Shown here: positions 6,881 through 15,230 of the stretch, piece by piece
Numbering within the stretch: position 1 is the first letter of the stretch
How the letters are laid out: each line of letters opens with the position of its first letter
Assembly (NCBI GenBank): GCA_964462125.1
Contig: CAYWXT010000071.1
Coordinates: 1-22,665, forward strand
DNA: 22,665 nucleotides
Direction: 5' to 3'
Source: JAWLFY01 sp964462125
Lineage (GTDB): Bacteria > Planctomycetota > Planctomycetia > Pirellulales > Pirellulaceae
Position numbers and translations under genes: made by a program
The notes under the pieces: generated by a model
Seen by the model: only the letters and a program-made list of their open reading frames with translations
Database searches by the model: none
What the model was told of the DNA's origin: nothing

Positions 6881-8080
6881 GTGATCCACAACGACGCCCC
6901 TGTCCCGCTCCGGCTGAAACCGTCTCGCCAGTTTCCCTTTCTCGCTCGGCACCCTTGGGTTCACGCCCATGCATTGATCGATCTTGGAGAGGAACTATCG
7001 CCCGGTCAGGTGGTGGATCTGCTCGACTTCGATGGCAACTGGCTTGCCCGCGGCCTGATCAATCCGGCCAGCCGGCTGCGGGTTCGGCTGTATTCCTTCG
7101 ACAGCAGCGTCGAGCTCAGCGAGGATCTTTGGGAGCGGCGCATCGATGCCGCGATCGGCCGCCGCCGGCTTGCTGGCGAGGGGGATCCCGAGGCTGGCGA
7201 GCGGTTGGTGTTCAGTGAGTCGGACCTGCTCAGCGGGCTGATCGTCGACCGCTACGCCGATTGCCTGAGTGTCCAGTTCACCGCAGGAGCCTTATTGAGG
7301 TGGAAAGATCCCATCCTTGATCACTTGTCGGCCCAAACGGGGTGTCGCCGGATGTTCGTGCGGGTGGAAGAGAAAACTGCGCGTTATGAAGGGATCAACC
7401 CTCTCGCCGATTGGTCCTCCGGGGTACCGCCGAGCGAGCCGCTGGTTTACCGACAAAACGGCCTCTCACTCACGGTCGACCTCGATGCGGGCCAAAAAAC
7501 GGGGAGCTATCTGGATCAACGATTGAATCACGTTGCAGCGGCGAGCTACCTGCGCGATCGCCGGGTTCTCGACGTCTGTTGTTACGCCGGCGGGTTCGGA
7601 CTGGTCGCCGCCAAGGGCGGAGCTCGCTCGGTGGTCGGGGTTGACTCCAGCGAGCCGGCGTTGGCCGCCGCTCGCAAAAACGCCTCGCGCAACAACCTCG
7701 ACGCCATGGAGTTCGTCAAAGCGGACTGCTTCGATGACCTCAAGCGACGTGGCGAAGCGGGAGAAACGTTTGACGCTGTGATCCTCGACCCGCCACGCTT
7801 TGCCGGGTCGCGCAAGCAGATCGCCGCCGCGCTCCGGGCTTATCAACGGCTCAATTCGCTCGCGGTCGATCTGCTGCCCGCCGGAGGGATGCTGGTCACC
7901 TGCAGCTGTTCGGGCAGGGTCTCACGAAGCGACTTCTTGAACCTGTTGGTCGACGTGGGACGTCGACGGCGGCGCGACCTGATCATCCTGGAAAACCGCG
8001 GGTCGTCGCCGGACCACCCAATGGCGGTGTCGTGTCCAGAAAGCGACTATTTAAAGTGCTTGATCGCCGAGGTCCAATAG
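6881..8080 (+). CDS. RlmI/RlmK-like class I SAM-dependent rRNA methyltransferase
   Basis: Predicted to methylate a base of 23S rRNA, like E. coli RlmI (m5C1962). From the GTG at 6881 the protein has 399 residues, close to the 396 of RlmI. An N-terminal PUA-like part contains SRQFPFLARHPWVHAHAL, matching the RlmI RHPWVF landmark. A central region contains SGLIVDRYAD and DAGQKTGSYLDQR (the family's GQKTGxYLDQR element). The SAM fold follows with VLDVCCYAGGFGL and VVGVDSS, then DPPRF and the CSCSG cysteine motif used by m5C enzymes. The frame is open back to an ATG at 6650, but those 77 residues are low-complexity, Arg/Pro-rich and overlap the ferredoxin promoter region, so I reject that start. 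No SD is clear. The exact target base is inference; the family is secure. Confidence 0.9.
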   Translation: MIHNDAPVPLRLKPSRQFPFLARHPWVHAHALIDLGEELSPGQVVDLLDFDGNWLARGLINPASRLRVRLYSFDSSVELSEDLWERRIDAAIGRRRLAGEGDPEAGERLVFSESDLLSGLIVDRYADCLSVQFTAGALLRWKDPILDHLSAQTGCRRMFVRVEEKTARYEGINPLADWSSGVPPSEPLVYRQNGLSLTVDLDAGQKTGSYLDQRLNHVAAASYLRDRRVLDVCCYAGGFGLVAAKGGARSVVGVDSSEPALAAARKNASRNNLDAMEFVKADCFDDLKRRGEAGETFDAVILDPPRFAGSRKQIAAALRAYQRLNSLAVDLLPAGGMLVTCSCSGRVSRSDFLNLLVDVGRRRRRDLIILENRGSSPDHPMAVSCPESDYLKCLIAEVQ

Positions 8081-8150
8081 CGGAGCATTGGCATATATAT
8101 GGGAAGCCACCGTGAGTCGCACTTTCCCTCCAATCGCACCATGCGACGAC

Positions 8151-8179
8151 GACACAATGTCTGTCGCCAGGTTTATAAT
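8151..8179 (+). promoter_or_regulatory. Candidate sigma-70 promoter for the FHA-MFS pair
   Basis: A perfect TATAAT -10 hexamer lies at 8174-8179. Upstream, GACACA at 8151-8156 sits 17 bases away as a weak -35; ACGACA at 8149-8154 with 19 bases is an alternative. It lies 56 bases before the ATG of the FHA gene, in the 155-base spacer after the methyltransferase gene. The -10 is convincing for GC-rich DNA; the -35 is poor. Confidence 0.4.
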
Positions 8180-8235
8180 CAAGTGTCCACTTGAGCCTCT
8201 CTCTCTTCAGCGAACCAACTCTTCGGGAGTGACCC

Positions 8236-8898
8236 ATGACGGGTGTCACGATCAAGATTCTTCATGGAGCCGATCGCGGAAAGGTATTCGACGACTTGGA
8301 GCCTCCGCTGACGGTGGGTCGCGAAGAGGGGAACGACATTCAATTGAACGACGAGCGGGTGAGTCGTTGCCACTTCAAGGTTCAGCGCGATAACGACCGC
8401 ATGGTGCTGACGGATCTCGACAGCACCAACGGGACGAAGGTCAACGGCGTTGAGTGCCAACTGAAGATCCTTCGTCACGGCGACCTGATCGCGGTGGGCC
8501 GAAGCTTGATGTTGGTCGGTTCGGAAGAGCAAATCGCAGCTCGGATCGCGGCGATGGGGGGCGAGAAACCGACGGTCAATCGAGAAGTCAACTCAGCCGA
8601 TAGTTCGATCGCCGTCGAACTCTGCGGCCCCAACTCGCCCCATCCGGCCGAGGTCTTGCAGGTGCAGGACCTGCCGTCGATTCCGGAGAACTTGACCCCG
8701 GGCCAGAAGGCGGAGTTTTGTGAGATCTTGGACTATCTCCAGTCGCGGCTGCACCGGCTGATCGAAACAGCACAAGCCGACGAAGAGAACCAGCAGGTGT
8801 CGCTCAAGTTCTCTGCCTGGCAACGATTGCTCGATACGCAAGCCAGGCTTTCGGAGATGACTCGCCAAATCGCCGACCCGGACTGGCCGGTCAACTGA
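8236..8898 (+). CDS. FHA-domain protein (phosphothreonine-binding)
   Basis: A 220-residue cytoplasmic protein. Residues 1-97 form a canonical forkhead-associated domain: GR at 28-29, the SxxH element at 43-46 (SRCH) and the NG pair at 65-66 in DLDSTNGTKVNG. All the residues that usually contact phosphothreonine are present. The remaining 120 residues hold no recognised domain; 137-220 is acidic and probably helical (EFCEILDYLQSRLHRLIETA). The ATG at 8236 is preceded by GGGAG at a suitable distance. The stop overlaps the next gene's start (TGATG), so it is probably translationally coupled to the MFS transporter. The partner kinase is not adjacent. A Ser/Thr kinase lies about 11 kb to the right, but a link is only speculation. 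Confidence 0.92.
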   Translation: MTGVTIKILHGADRGKVFDDLEPPLTVGREEGNDIQLNDERVSRCHFKVQRDNDRMVLTDLDSTNGTKVNGVECQLKILRHGDLIAVGRSLMLVGSEEQIAARIAAMGGEKPTVNREVNSADSSIAVELCGPNSPHPAEVLQVQDLPSIPENLTPGQKAEFCEILDYLQSRLHRLIETAQADEENQQVSLKFSAWQRLLDTQARLSEMTRQIADPDWPVN

Positions 8899-10376
8899 TG
8901 GCGCAGTCTGACGCGAACCTCGATCGTCCCCCCGGACGGCATTCTGCGCGAGGGAGGTTCCTTCGAGGCGGGTTCAGGCCTGGCCGAGGCGTGATTTTCA
9001 CCTTGGCCGCCACGACGTCTTTTCTCCTTTACCTGCATCGCTATACCTGGAATCTGGTGCGCCCTGAGTTGGAGGCGGAGTACCAACTGAGCAACACTCA
9101 GCTTGAGGCACTCGGCTCGGCGTTCTTCTTCCCTTATGCGGCTGGGCAGATTCCCGGCGGGATCCTGTGCGACCTTTTCGGCCCCCACATTTTCTTGGTC
9201 GTGGTGATTCTTGCCTGGTCGATCCTGTTGCCGCTGCACGGGTTGACCGGAAGCTTTTCGGCGCTGCTGGCGATCCGGGGCGGCTTCGGGCTGGCCCAGG
9301 CCGGCTGCTACCCGGCGCTCAGCCAGGTCACCCGCCGCTGGTTTCCGCTCAGCCGCCGGACGCGGATTCAAGGCTGGATCGCCAGCGCCTTTGGCCGCGG
9401 TGGCGGGGCGATGGCATCGATCATCATGGGCTCGTTCCTGATGGGCTTTCTCGGCCTGCACTGGGTCACCTCCCTGATCGTTCTCTCGGTCGTCGGGGTG
9501 CTTTTCGCGCTCGTCTTCCTGGCCCTTTTCCGCGACTCGCCAACGCCCACGTCTTCGCCGGGAGCCGATGCCCAGGGGGCTGAAAGTGACGACCGGCCGT
9601 CCGACGTCTCGCCACCGGAGCACCCACAGGCGGACAGCTCCCCGAGCAGCGCCACGGAGTCTGGCACCAGCCACCCGCGTGTCCTGCCGTTTCGGGTCGC
9701 GGTGCAGAACCGCAGCTACCTGGTTCTGCTGATCCAGCAGTGGCTCAACGCTGGTTCTGACGTTGTGTTTGCCTTGATCTTGGGGAGCTACTTCCGGTCA
9801 CTCGGCGTCGATAGCGGGGGGCAGTTGGGGATCTTGATCAGTTTGCCCTTGTGGGGCGGGGCATTGGGCGGGATCTTCGGCGGCTACGCCAATGATTGGG
9901 CGCTGCAACGATTTTCCAGCCGCCGCTGGTGTCGTTCCGCGGTCGCCGGCAGCGGGTTGGCGATGGGAGGAATATTGGTCATCGCCTCGGTCACCTTGTC
10001 CAATCCGACGGCCGTCGCGCTCGGGTTGATGGTCGCCCGCTTTTTTACCGATTGGAACCAGCCGACGGTGTGGGGAACCTGCACCGATTTAGGTGGTCGG
10101 TACTCCGCCACCGTCTTCGGCATCACCAACATGGCGGGCAACATGGGCGCGTTCATGACGCCGTTTGGTGTCGGGATGCTGCTCGATTACTTCAGCACGA
10201 TGGAGATGGTCGACGGTGAAATGCTGCGTCAGACCAATTACGTTCCGGCGTTCATCCTGTGCGGCGGAATGATGTTAGCCGCTGCCGCCGGTTGGTTGCT
10301 GGTCGATTGCACCCAACGGATGGACCCCGAGCCAGAAGTGATCGAAGTATCGCCGGGTCAATCACAGCGACCATGA
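8898..10376 (+). CDS. Major facilitator superfamily transporter
   Basis: A 492-residue inner-membrane carrier. The first half has TM helices separated by family landmarks: GGILCDLFGPH (motif A-like, about 90-100) and RGGFGLAQAGCYPALSQVTRRWFP (about 129-152), which resembles the anion:cation symporter branch (GLGEAG.FPA...WFP). About 50 residues of polar Ser/Pro/Asp sequence (about 213-262) form the central cytoplasmic loop between the two six-helix bundles. The second half contains WGGALGGIFGGYANDW and ends in a short polar tail. The substrate cannot be read from the sequence. The start ATG overlaps the FHA stop codon as TGATG, so both are probably made from one message. FHA-transporter pairs suggest phosphorylation-dependent control of transport, but that is inference. 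Confidence 0.9.
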   Translation: MAQSDANLDRPPGRHSARGRFLRGGFRPGRGVIFTLAATTSFLLYLHRYTWNLVRPELEAEYQLSNTQLEALGSAFFFPYAAGQIPGGILCDLFGPHIFLVVVILAWSILLPLHGLTGSFSALLAIRGGFGLAQAGCYPALSQVTRRWFPLSRRTRIQGWIASAFGRGGGAMASIIMGSFLMGFLGLHWVTSLIVLSVVGVLFALVFLALFRDSPTPTSSPGADAQGAESDDRPSDVSPPEHPQADSSPSSATESGTSHPRVLPFRVAVQNRSYLVLLIQQWLNAGSDVVFALILGSYFRSLGVDSGGQLGILISLPLWGGALGGIFGGYANDWALQRFSSRRWCRSAVAGSGLAMGGILVIASVTLSNPTAVALGLMVARFFTDWNQPTVWGTCTDLGGRYSATVFGITNMAGNMGAFMTPFGVGMLLDYFSTMEMVDGEMLRQTNYVPAFILCGGMMLAAAAGWLLVDCTQRMDPEPEVIEVSPGQSQRP

Positions 10377-10473
10377 ATGGCGTTATGATCACGGGATCGA
10401 AGTGAACGGAGGCTGTTGCCTGGTAGGTAGATGTACGGATACTCAGATCGGGAGCCCTTTTCACACGACCGTC

Positions 10474-10478
10474 GGGAG
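10474..10478 (+). promoter_or_regulatory. Shine-Dalgarno sequence fixing the start of the zinc-ribbon protein
   Basis: GGGAG at 10474-10478 is seven bases from the ATG at 10486. No comparable element precedes the in-frame ATG at 10402, and the zinc ribbon begins right after 10486. The shorter start is therefore preferred. Confidence 0.6.
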
Positions 10479-10485
10479 AGCGACC

Positions 10486-13400
10486 ATGGGGATCGCGATT
10501 CGCTGCGACCACTGTCGCCGTGCGTTAACCGCCGGCGAGCAACTTGCCGGTAAGGGTGTCAAGTGTCCCGGGTGCGGCAACGCCATTCGTGTGCCCCATC
10601 CCCTTGATGACCTGGAAGTCATTCCCGATCAGCCGCGAAGTCCCGCGGTACGCCGCGCTCCGCGGCAATCCTCCGTGCCGCTGCTCGCTGCCGCCGCCGT
10701 GTTGCTGCTCGGCGCCGGAATCGGCGTGGGGCTCTTGCTCAACCGAGCTGGAAACCCGCCGGTCGATTCCGACACCGTCGCTGCCAAGCATGTTGACGAC
10801 GTACCATCTGAGGCTCCCGCGGCCGACGAGACGGTTGCCGCGCCCCGCGAGGAATCGCGCGCGGCACCGCAGGCCCCTCCGAGTTCATCGCCGAGCCCCG
10901 TACCGGCCGCCGATTCCGAGTCCGATCTTGAGCCCGCCGCCAACGATCCGCCCGCCAACAATCCGACCGCTTCCGATCCGCCCGCCAACAATCCGCCAGC
11001 TTCCGATCCGCCTTCTGATCTGCGGGTTTCCAGCGCCCCTCCTTCATCGGACCCGGCAAGCTCGACCGACTCTGGGTCCGGGGCCGTCGGGCAGCAGGAG
11101 ACCTCCCCGGAGGAAACCGAGGCGCCACCGGCGGAGACGGACAACGTCATTCGCTTCGCGCCGCTGGCGTTAGAGGAACCGGCGTCGACGATGGCGATGA
11201 GCGAGAACGGCCAGTATTTGTTCGTGGCCCATGAAGCTTCCGGAACCGTGGTGGTCTGGGATGTTGCCGGGGACTCTGTGGCGGCGACGATTGCGACCGA
11301 GTCTCCCCGCGCGCTGCTCAGCCGCGGCGACATTCTGTACGTCGCCAATCACGGCAAGGGAACGATCAGTCTGTTTGACGGGGGTCAAGGCTGGCAGCTC
11401 TCACGGATGGTCGATCTCGACCACGACGGAATTGTGCATCTCTCGGCGCCGGGAGGCGGGAATTTTTCCAGCACACTTCTGGCCACCTGTCATGGTGAGG
11501 GCGTCCAGGCCTCGTACCAGGAGACGCACATTTATTTGGTCGACACTCGCCGCGGCCGGGCCGAGGAAATACGCAAGGACTCACTGGCGACCTGCAGTCA
11601 GGACGGCAAATTCGTGATCACCCAGGGCTCGTTTAACCTCAGTCCGTCGGGAGGGATCGCGGCGTACCCGTTCGGCGCGTATCGGCGTCCAGACGCCCAG
11701 CCCACCATGCGTGGCGGAGTGACGCAGACGCCTTTCGTCTACCAGGTACATCCCGGGACGTGGTGGATCGCGACAAACCAACTCTTCGCCGCACCGCAGT
11801 TCAACCGGGTCCATGATGAGGTAGGCCGCGTGATCGTACCGGACCTTTCACGCAAGGTGATCTATGCGCTGACCGACAGATCGCTGACAGCGCATCAGCT
11901 CAACGTCGCGTTGACCGAACTGGACTCCCGCCGTGTTGAGTTACCGGCAGCGCAGTCCGAAGACATCAGCCGGATCGATCATTTTTTGTACCGGCACCGG
12001 GAGTACCGACTCGACCATCCGGTCGCCTGGACCAACGGGGGCCAGCTCGACCTGTACGTGTTGGATCTCGACACCGGCGAGGTGCTTCACGGCCGCACCG
12101 AGGGATTCGCATTGCCGGAGAGTTCGTCTGCATCGCGCCGGCCGCGAGTGGCCGACGCAGAAAGTTCGGCGAGCGGATCGCCGGCCGCAGCTCCGGCCAA
12201 CGCCACACCGGAGGTGCTGGCGGGAATTCCGGAACTCATGACTGAAGGCCGACAAGTCGATCACCGCTTTCGCAATCCCGGCGGACAGCTCAAATTCTCG
12301 CTGGTGACGGGCCCGGAGGGAATCACGGTCACCGAGGAGGGGCAGTTCCGGTGGCGGCCCGGTTCGGATGACATCGGCCGGCACCGGTTGCGAATCCGCG
12401 TGATCGACGGCAGTGAACCGTTCCTGGAAGAGCCGGAGATCCAAGTCGTCCCGAAATCCTTGGCCGAGGCGGTCGACGGTGACCTGGCTCGTCTACAACC
12501 GGCCGTGATGGAACTGGACTTGGATCCCGCATTGCTGCGTCCAAGCCATGATGGCGAGTCTTTGATCCTGGTCCAAGGAAACTCGTTGCGACAGCTGGAG
12601 TCGGACGGATTCACCGTCACCGATTCGCATCGCTTGCCCAATCGTTATCAGCACTTCGACATCCGCAACGACGAATATGTTGGCGTGACCGAAGGGACCC
12701 ACACGTTGGAAGTTCTCGACGCACGATCGCTCCGTGTGAAAAAGCAGGTCGACCTGGCGTCGCTTGGCCACCGCGTGCTGGAGGTCACCGACTTAGCTGC
12801 CCATCCGACCCGAAGCATGAGTTACGTGGGTATCAAGCGCGGCGTCGATGTTCCCCGCTACTTGGTGTTGCCAGTCAACGAGAAATCGGGTCGGATCGAC
12901 GGCGATCCGCTGCTGGGAACGTGGGCGGCGATCGATGCGGCGGGAGGCGAGCTGATAACGGGCTATCGCGATCTGTACCGTAACGGCAGCAACTTCCATA
13001 TCAATTCGAATTGGGACATTCTGATGACGCCAAAGTATGGTAACATCGACATGCTGATCCGCTACGAAGTCGGCCGGGGGCAACCGACGATGCGTCAGAT
13101 CGTCTACGAGGCGGGCGGCAATGGCTCGGGGATTCGGCTGTCGCCGGACGGACGCCGCGTGAGCTACCTCTCCGCGGTCGGATACCCAAAGCATTCGAAG
13201 AAGCTGCCAGGTTTCAACGTCGCCGATTTGGAACAGCCGTCGGCGTCCTACGCCGCGCCCGACGGTGAGACGCCGAGCGATCTCGCGTTTCATCCCACCT
13301 TCCCCATCGTCGCGGTCACTTCCGGAAACAACGTGGCACTGTTGAATCGGAAAAACGGCCAGGAAATGAAGAACCGATTTCACCTGTTGGAAGGGGCCCT

Positions 13401-13632
13401 CGATGATGTGGAGATCGAACGACTGATATTTTCCCCTGACGGCAACGCGTTGCTGTTGCTCGCCCCCGGAGGGCCGACCGGACGCCAAATGCTGAAGGTG
13501 AACCTTGACCTTTCCGGATTGAAGGCGAATCGGGTCCCGGCTTCGCGACCCCGGGGACGCTCGGAACCAAAAAAGGATACGAAGCCGCAGCGAGCACCCA
13601 ACAACCTGCAAGGGCTCGGCAAAGGCGTCTGA
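10486..13632 (+). CDS. Large membrane-anchored protein: zinc ribbon, one TM helix, beta-propeller-like domain
   Basis: A 1048-residue protein, function unknown. In order: an N-terminal zinc ribbon (CDHC at 7-10, CPGC at 27-30, of the GKGVKCPGC..I.VP type seen in many planctomycete proteins); a hydrophobic helix at about 65-85; and a Pro/Ala/Ser/Asp-rich linker (about 90-215) with decapeptide repeats. Next come beta-propeller-like repeats (for example NGQYLFVAHEASGTVVVWD and GDILYVANHGKGTISLFD), an Ig/cadherin-like insert at about 576-656 (EEGQFRWRPGSDDIGRHRLR is typical of putative Ig domains), and further propeller-like repeats to about 1000. The tail is basic. The topology would put the ribbon in the cytoplasm and the propeller outside. 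Few catalytic hints are seen, so a binding or scaffold role is likelier. It follows the MFS gene by 109 bases. Confidence 0.85.
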   Translation: MGIAIRCDHCRRALTAGEQLAGKGVKCPGCGNAIRVPHPLDDLEVIPDQPRSPAVRRAPRQSSVPLLAAAAVLLLGAGIGVGLLLNRAGNPPVDSDTVAAKHVDDVPSEAPAADETVAAPREESRAAPQAPPSSSPSPVPAADSESDLEPAANDPPANNPTASDPPANNPPASDPPSDLRVSSAPPSSDPASSTDSGSGAVGQQETSPEETEAPPAETDNVIRFAPLALEEPASTMAMSENGQYLFVAHEASGTVVVWDVAGDSVAATIATESPRALLSRGDILYVANHGKGTISLFDGGQGWQLSRMVDLDHDGIVHLSAPGGGNFSSTLLATCHGEGVQASYQETHIYLVDTRRGRAEEIRKDSLATCSQDGKFVITQGSFNLSPSGGIAAYPFGAYRRPDAQPTMRGGVTQTPFVYQVHPGTWWIATNQLFAAPQFNRVHDEVGRVIVPDLSRKVIYALTDRSLTAHQLNVALTELDSRRVELPAAQSEDISRIDHFLYRHREYRLDHPVAWTNGGQLDLYVLDLDTGEVLHGRTEGFALPESSSASRRPRVADAESSASGSPAAAPANATPEVLAGIPELMTEGRQVDHRFRNPGGQLKFSLVTGPEGITVTEEGQFRWRPGSDDIGRHRLRIRVIDGSEPFLEEPEIQVVPKSLAEAVDGDLARLQPAVMELDLDPALLRPSHDGESLILVQGNSLRQLESDGFTVTDSHRLPNRYQHFDIRNDEYVGVTEGTHTLEVLDARSLRVKKQVDLASLGHRVLEVTDLAAHPTRSMSYVGIKRGVDVPRYLVLPVNEKSGRIDGDPLLGTWAAIDAAGGELITGYRDLYRNGSNFHINSNWDILMTPKYGNIDMLIRYEVGRGQPTMRQIVYEAGGNGSGIRLSPDGRRVSYLSAVGYPKHSKKLPGFNVADLEQPSASYAAPDGETPSDLAFHPTFPIVAVTSGNNVALLNRKNGQEMKNRFHLLEGALDDVEIERLIFSPDGNALLLLAPGGPTGRQMLKVNLDLSGLKANRVPASRPRGRSEPKKDTKPQRAPNNLQGLGKGV
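10948..11007 (+). repeat. Two in-frame 30-bp tandem repeats in the linker of the zinc-ribbon protein
   Basis: Two 30-base units (10948-10977 and 10978-11007) differ at two positions and encode PPANNPTASD and PPANNPPASD. They are flanked by partial copies (AAND before, PPSD after). The reading frame is preserved, so copy-number change would lengthen or shorten the extracytoplasmic linker without breaking the protein. Confidence 0.85.
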
Positions 13633-13700
13633 TCGGCGATCACAAGATTGTCCAGCGGCGCACCGCTTGCGTCGCTGCCCCCAATTACAGGGTCTGATGG

Positions 13701-15230
13701 ATGGGCGGGCCGATAGCCGGGCGGCGAGTGCTGATCGCGGGCTTGTTCCACGAGACGCACACCTTTCTCGACGAGGTCACCACCGCGCCGGCGTTTCGCT
13801 TTTGGGTCGGTGACGAGTTGCTGTCGCTGGCCGGAGACGCCTCGCCGCTGGGCGGGGTGCTCGAGTTCGCCCGCCAACGTTCCTGGCACGTCCTTCCGGG
13901 TGTCTGGGCGATGGCGGTCCCCAGTGGGACGGTGGCCGACGAGGTGTTCGAAATGTATTGGGACCGCTTGGGTGATCAGCTCCGCCGGCTCGTTCGCGAT
14001 CGTGTTGATGCGGTTTACTTGGTGTTGCACGGCGCGATGGTTTGCCGTGGGATCGGCGACACCGAGGGGGAGTTGCTGCGGCGGTTGCGGGCGGTTCCTG
14101 AACTGGCCCGAGTGCCGATTTACGGAGTTTTGGATTTACACGCAAATGTCTCGGCCGACATGATTCGGCTCTCCAATTGCCTGGTGGCCTATCGCGAGAA
14201 TCCCCACGCCGATGCGCGGCAGTCCGCGGTACGGGCAGCTCGGTTGCTGGAGGAACATCTTCGCGACGGCGTTGAGCCACAACAGTCTCTGCGACCGTTA
14301 CCGATCGTGTGGCCGCCGACGGGGACGGCGTCGGCCCGCGATCCGATGGCCAGCTTGTTGAGATTGGCACGGGAACTGGAGGCGTCCGATCCGTCGCTGG
14401 CATGCATCAACGTCGTGCCGGGATTTTCCTTCGCCGACACCGCTGACACCGGTGTCTCGTTGAGTGTCGTCAGCACCGCTGGGGAGGGTCGCGCCACGGA
14501 GGCTCTCGACCGGTTGGACAAGCGGGCCCGAGAACTGGCGCCGCTGGGGGTGACCCGCGACGCGGAGTTGGACGAGACCTTGTTGAGCTGGAAGCGTGCG
14601 CCCCCGCAGGGGCTGACCGTGATTGCCGAACCGGCGGACAACATCGGCGGCGGGGCACCCGGCGACGGCACGGGGTTGCTGCGCGGACTGATCCGACACG
14701 GCATCGATCGCTGCGCGGTCTGTCTGAACGATCCCGTTGCGGCCGAAGCGTTGGCCCGCCACCCCATTGGCGCCGATGTCTCGCTGGCACTCGGTGGTCG
14801 CGGCAGTTCACTCGACCCTGGGCCGCTGGAACTCGACTACCGGCTGATCGGATTGTGTGATGGCGCGTTTGAACTGGAGGACAAACAGAGTCATTTGGCC
14901 TCGGTCGTCGGTGACCGGTTTGACATGGGGCGGTGTGCGGTGATCGAGCATCAGGGGGTGACGATCTTGGTGACCAGCCGGCGGACACCCCCGATGGACC
15001 TGGGCCAGTGGCGATGCGTCGGACTGTCTCCCGAATCGTTTTCGATCTTGGGGGTGAAAGCCGCGGTGGCGCATCGCCGCACCTACGACCCGATCGCGGC
15101 GCACCACCTCAACGTCGCCACGCCGGGGCCGTGTGCGTCCGATCTGACCCAGTTCCCGTTTAAGAATTTGCGGCGACCGATCTACCCGTTGGACGCGATC
15201 TCTGGGATCGGTGGCGCTCCGGTCCGCTAG
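13701..15230 (+). CDS. M81 family metallopeptidase (MlrC-like)
   Basis: Predicted zinc metallopeptidase of 509 residues. MlrC, the founding member, hydrolyses linearised microcystin and its tetrapeptide, which carry D-residues. An early HETHTF motif (17-22) is followed by VLHGAMV (109-113) and DLHANVSADM (145-154), then YRENPHADARQ (164-173). Asp145, His147 and His169 keep the same 2- and 22-residue spacing as the Asp167/His169/His191 zinc site reported for MlrC. The C-terminal MlrC_C domain (about 300-490) includes EPADNIGGGAPGDGTGLLR. The start is the ATG at 13701 with an AGGG about 9 bases upstream. It ends in a 4-base tail-to-tail overlap with the M19 dipeptidase gene. Substrates in this organism are unknown; microcystin itself is not implied. 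Confidence 0.92.
   Translation: MGGPIAGRRVLIAGLFHETHTFLDEVTTAPAFRFWVGDELLSLAGDASPLGGVLEFARQRSWHVLPGVWAMAVPSGTVADEVFEMYWDRLGDQLRRLVRDRVDAVYLVLHGAMVCRGIGDTEGELLRRLRAVPELARVPIYGVLDLHANVSADMIRLSNCLVAYRENPHADARQSAVRAARLLEEHLRDGVEPQQSLRPLPIVWPPTGTASARDPMASLLRLARELEASDPSLACINVVPGFSFADTADTGVSLSVVSTAGEGRATEALDRLDKRARELAPLGVTRDAELDETLLSWKRAPPQGLTVIAEPADNIGGGAPGDGTGLLRGLIRHGIDRCAVCLNDPVAAEALARHPIGADVSLALGGRGSSLDPGPLELDYRLIGLCDGAFELEDKQSHLASVVGDRFDMGRCAVIEHQGVTILVTSRRTPPMDLGQWRCVGLSPESFSILGVKAAVAHRRTYDPIAAHHLNVATPGPCASDLTQFPFKNLRRPIYPLDAISGIGGAPVR

Noticed and set aside
8733..9674. Minus-strand open frame of 313 codons opposite the FHA end and MFS transporter
   Set aside because: The composition is charged and Arg/Gln/Glu-rich without a domain, and it mirrors the coding strand of a clear transporter.
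13630..13642. TGATC-GGC-GATCA inverted repeat at the end of the zinc-ribbon gene, considered as a terminator
   Set aside because: The stem is only five pairs and is not followed by a T run.
13701..15230. Reading the M81 gene as evidence of microcystin degradation
   Set aside because: mlrA, mlrB and mlrD are not present nearby, and M81 proteins occur widely in organisms without that pathway.
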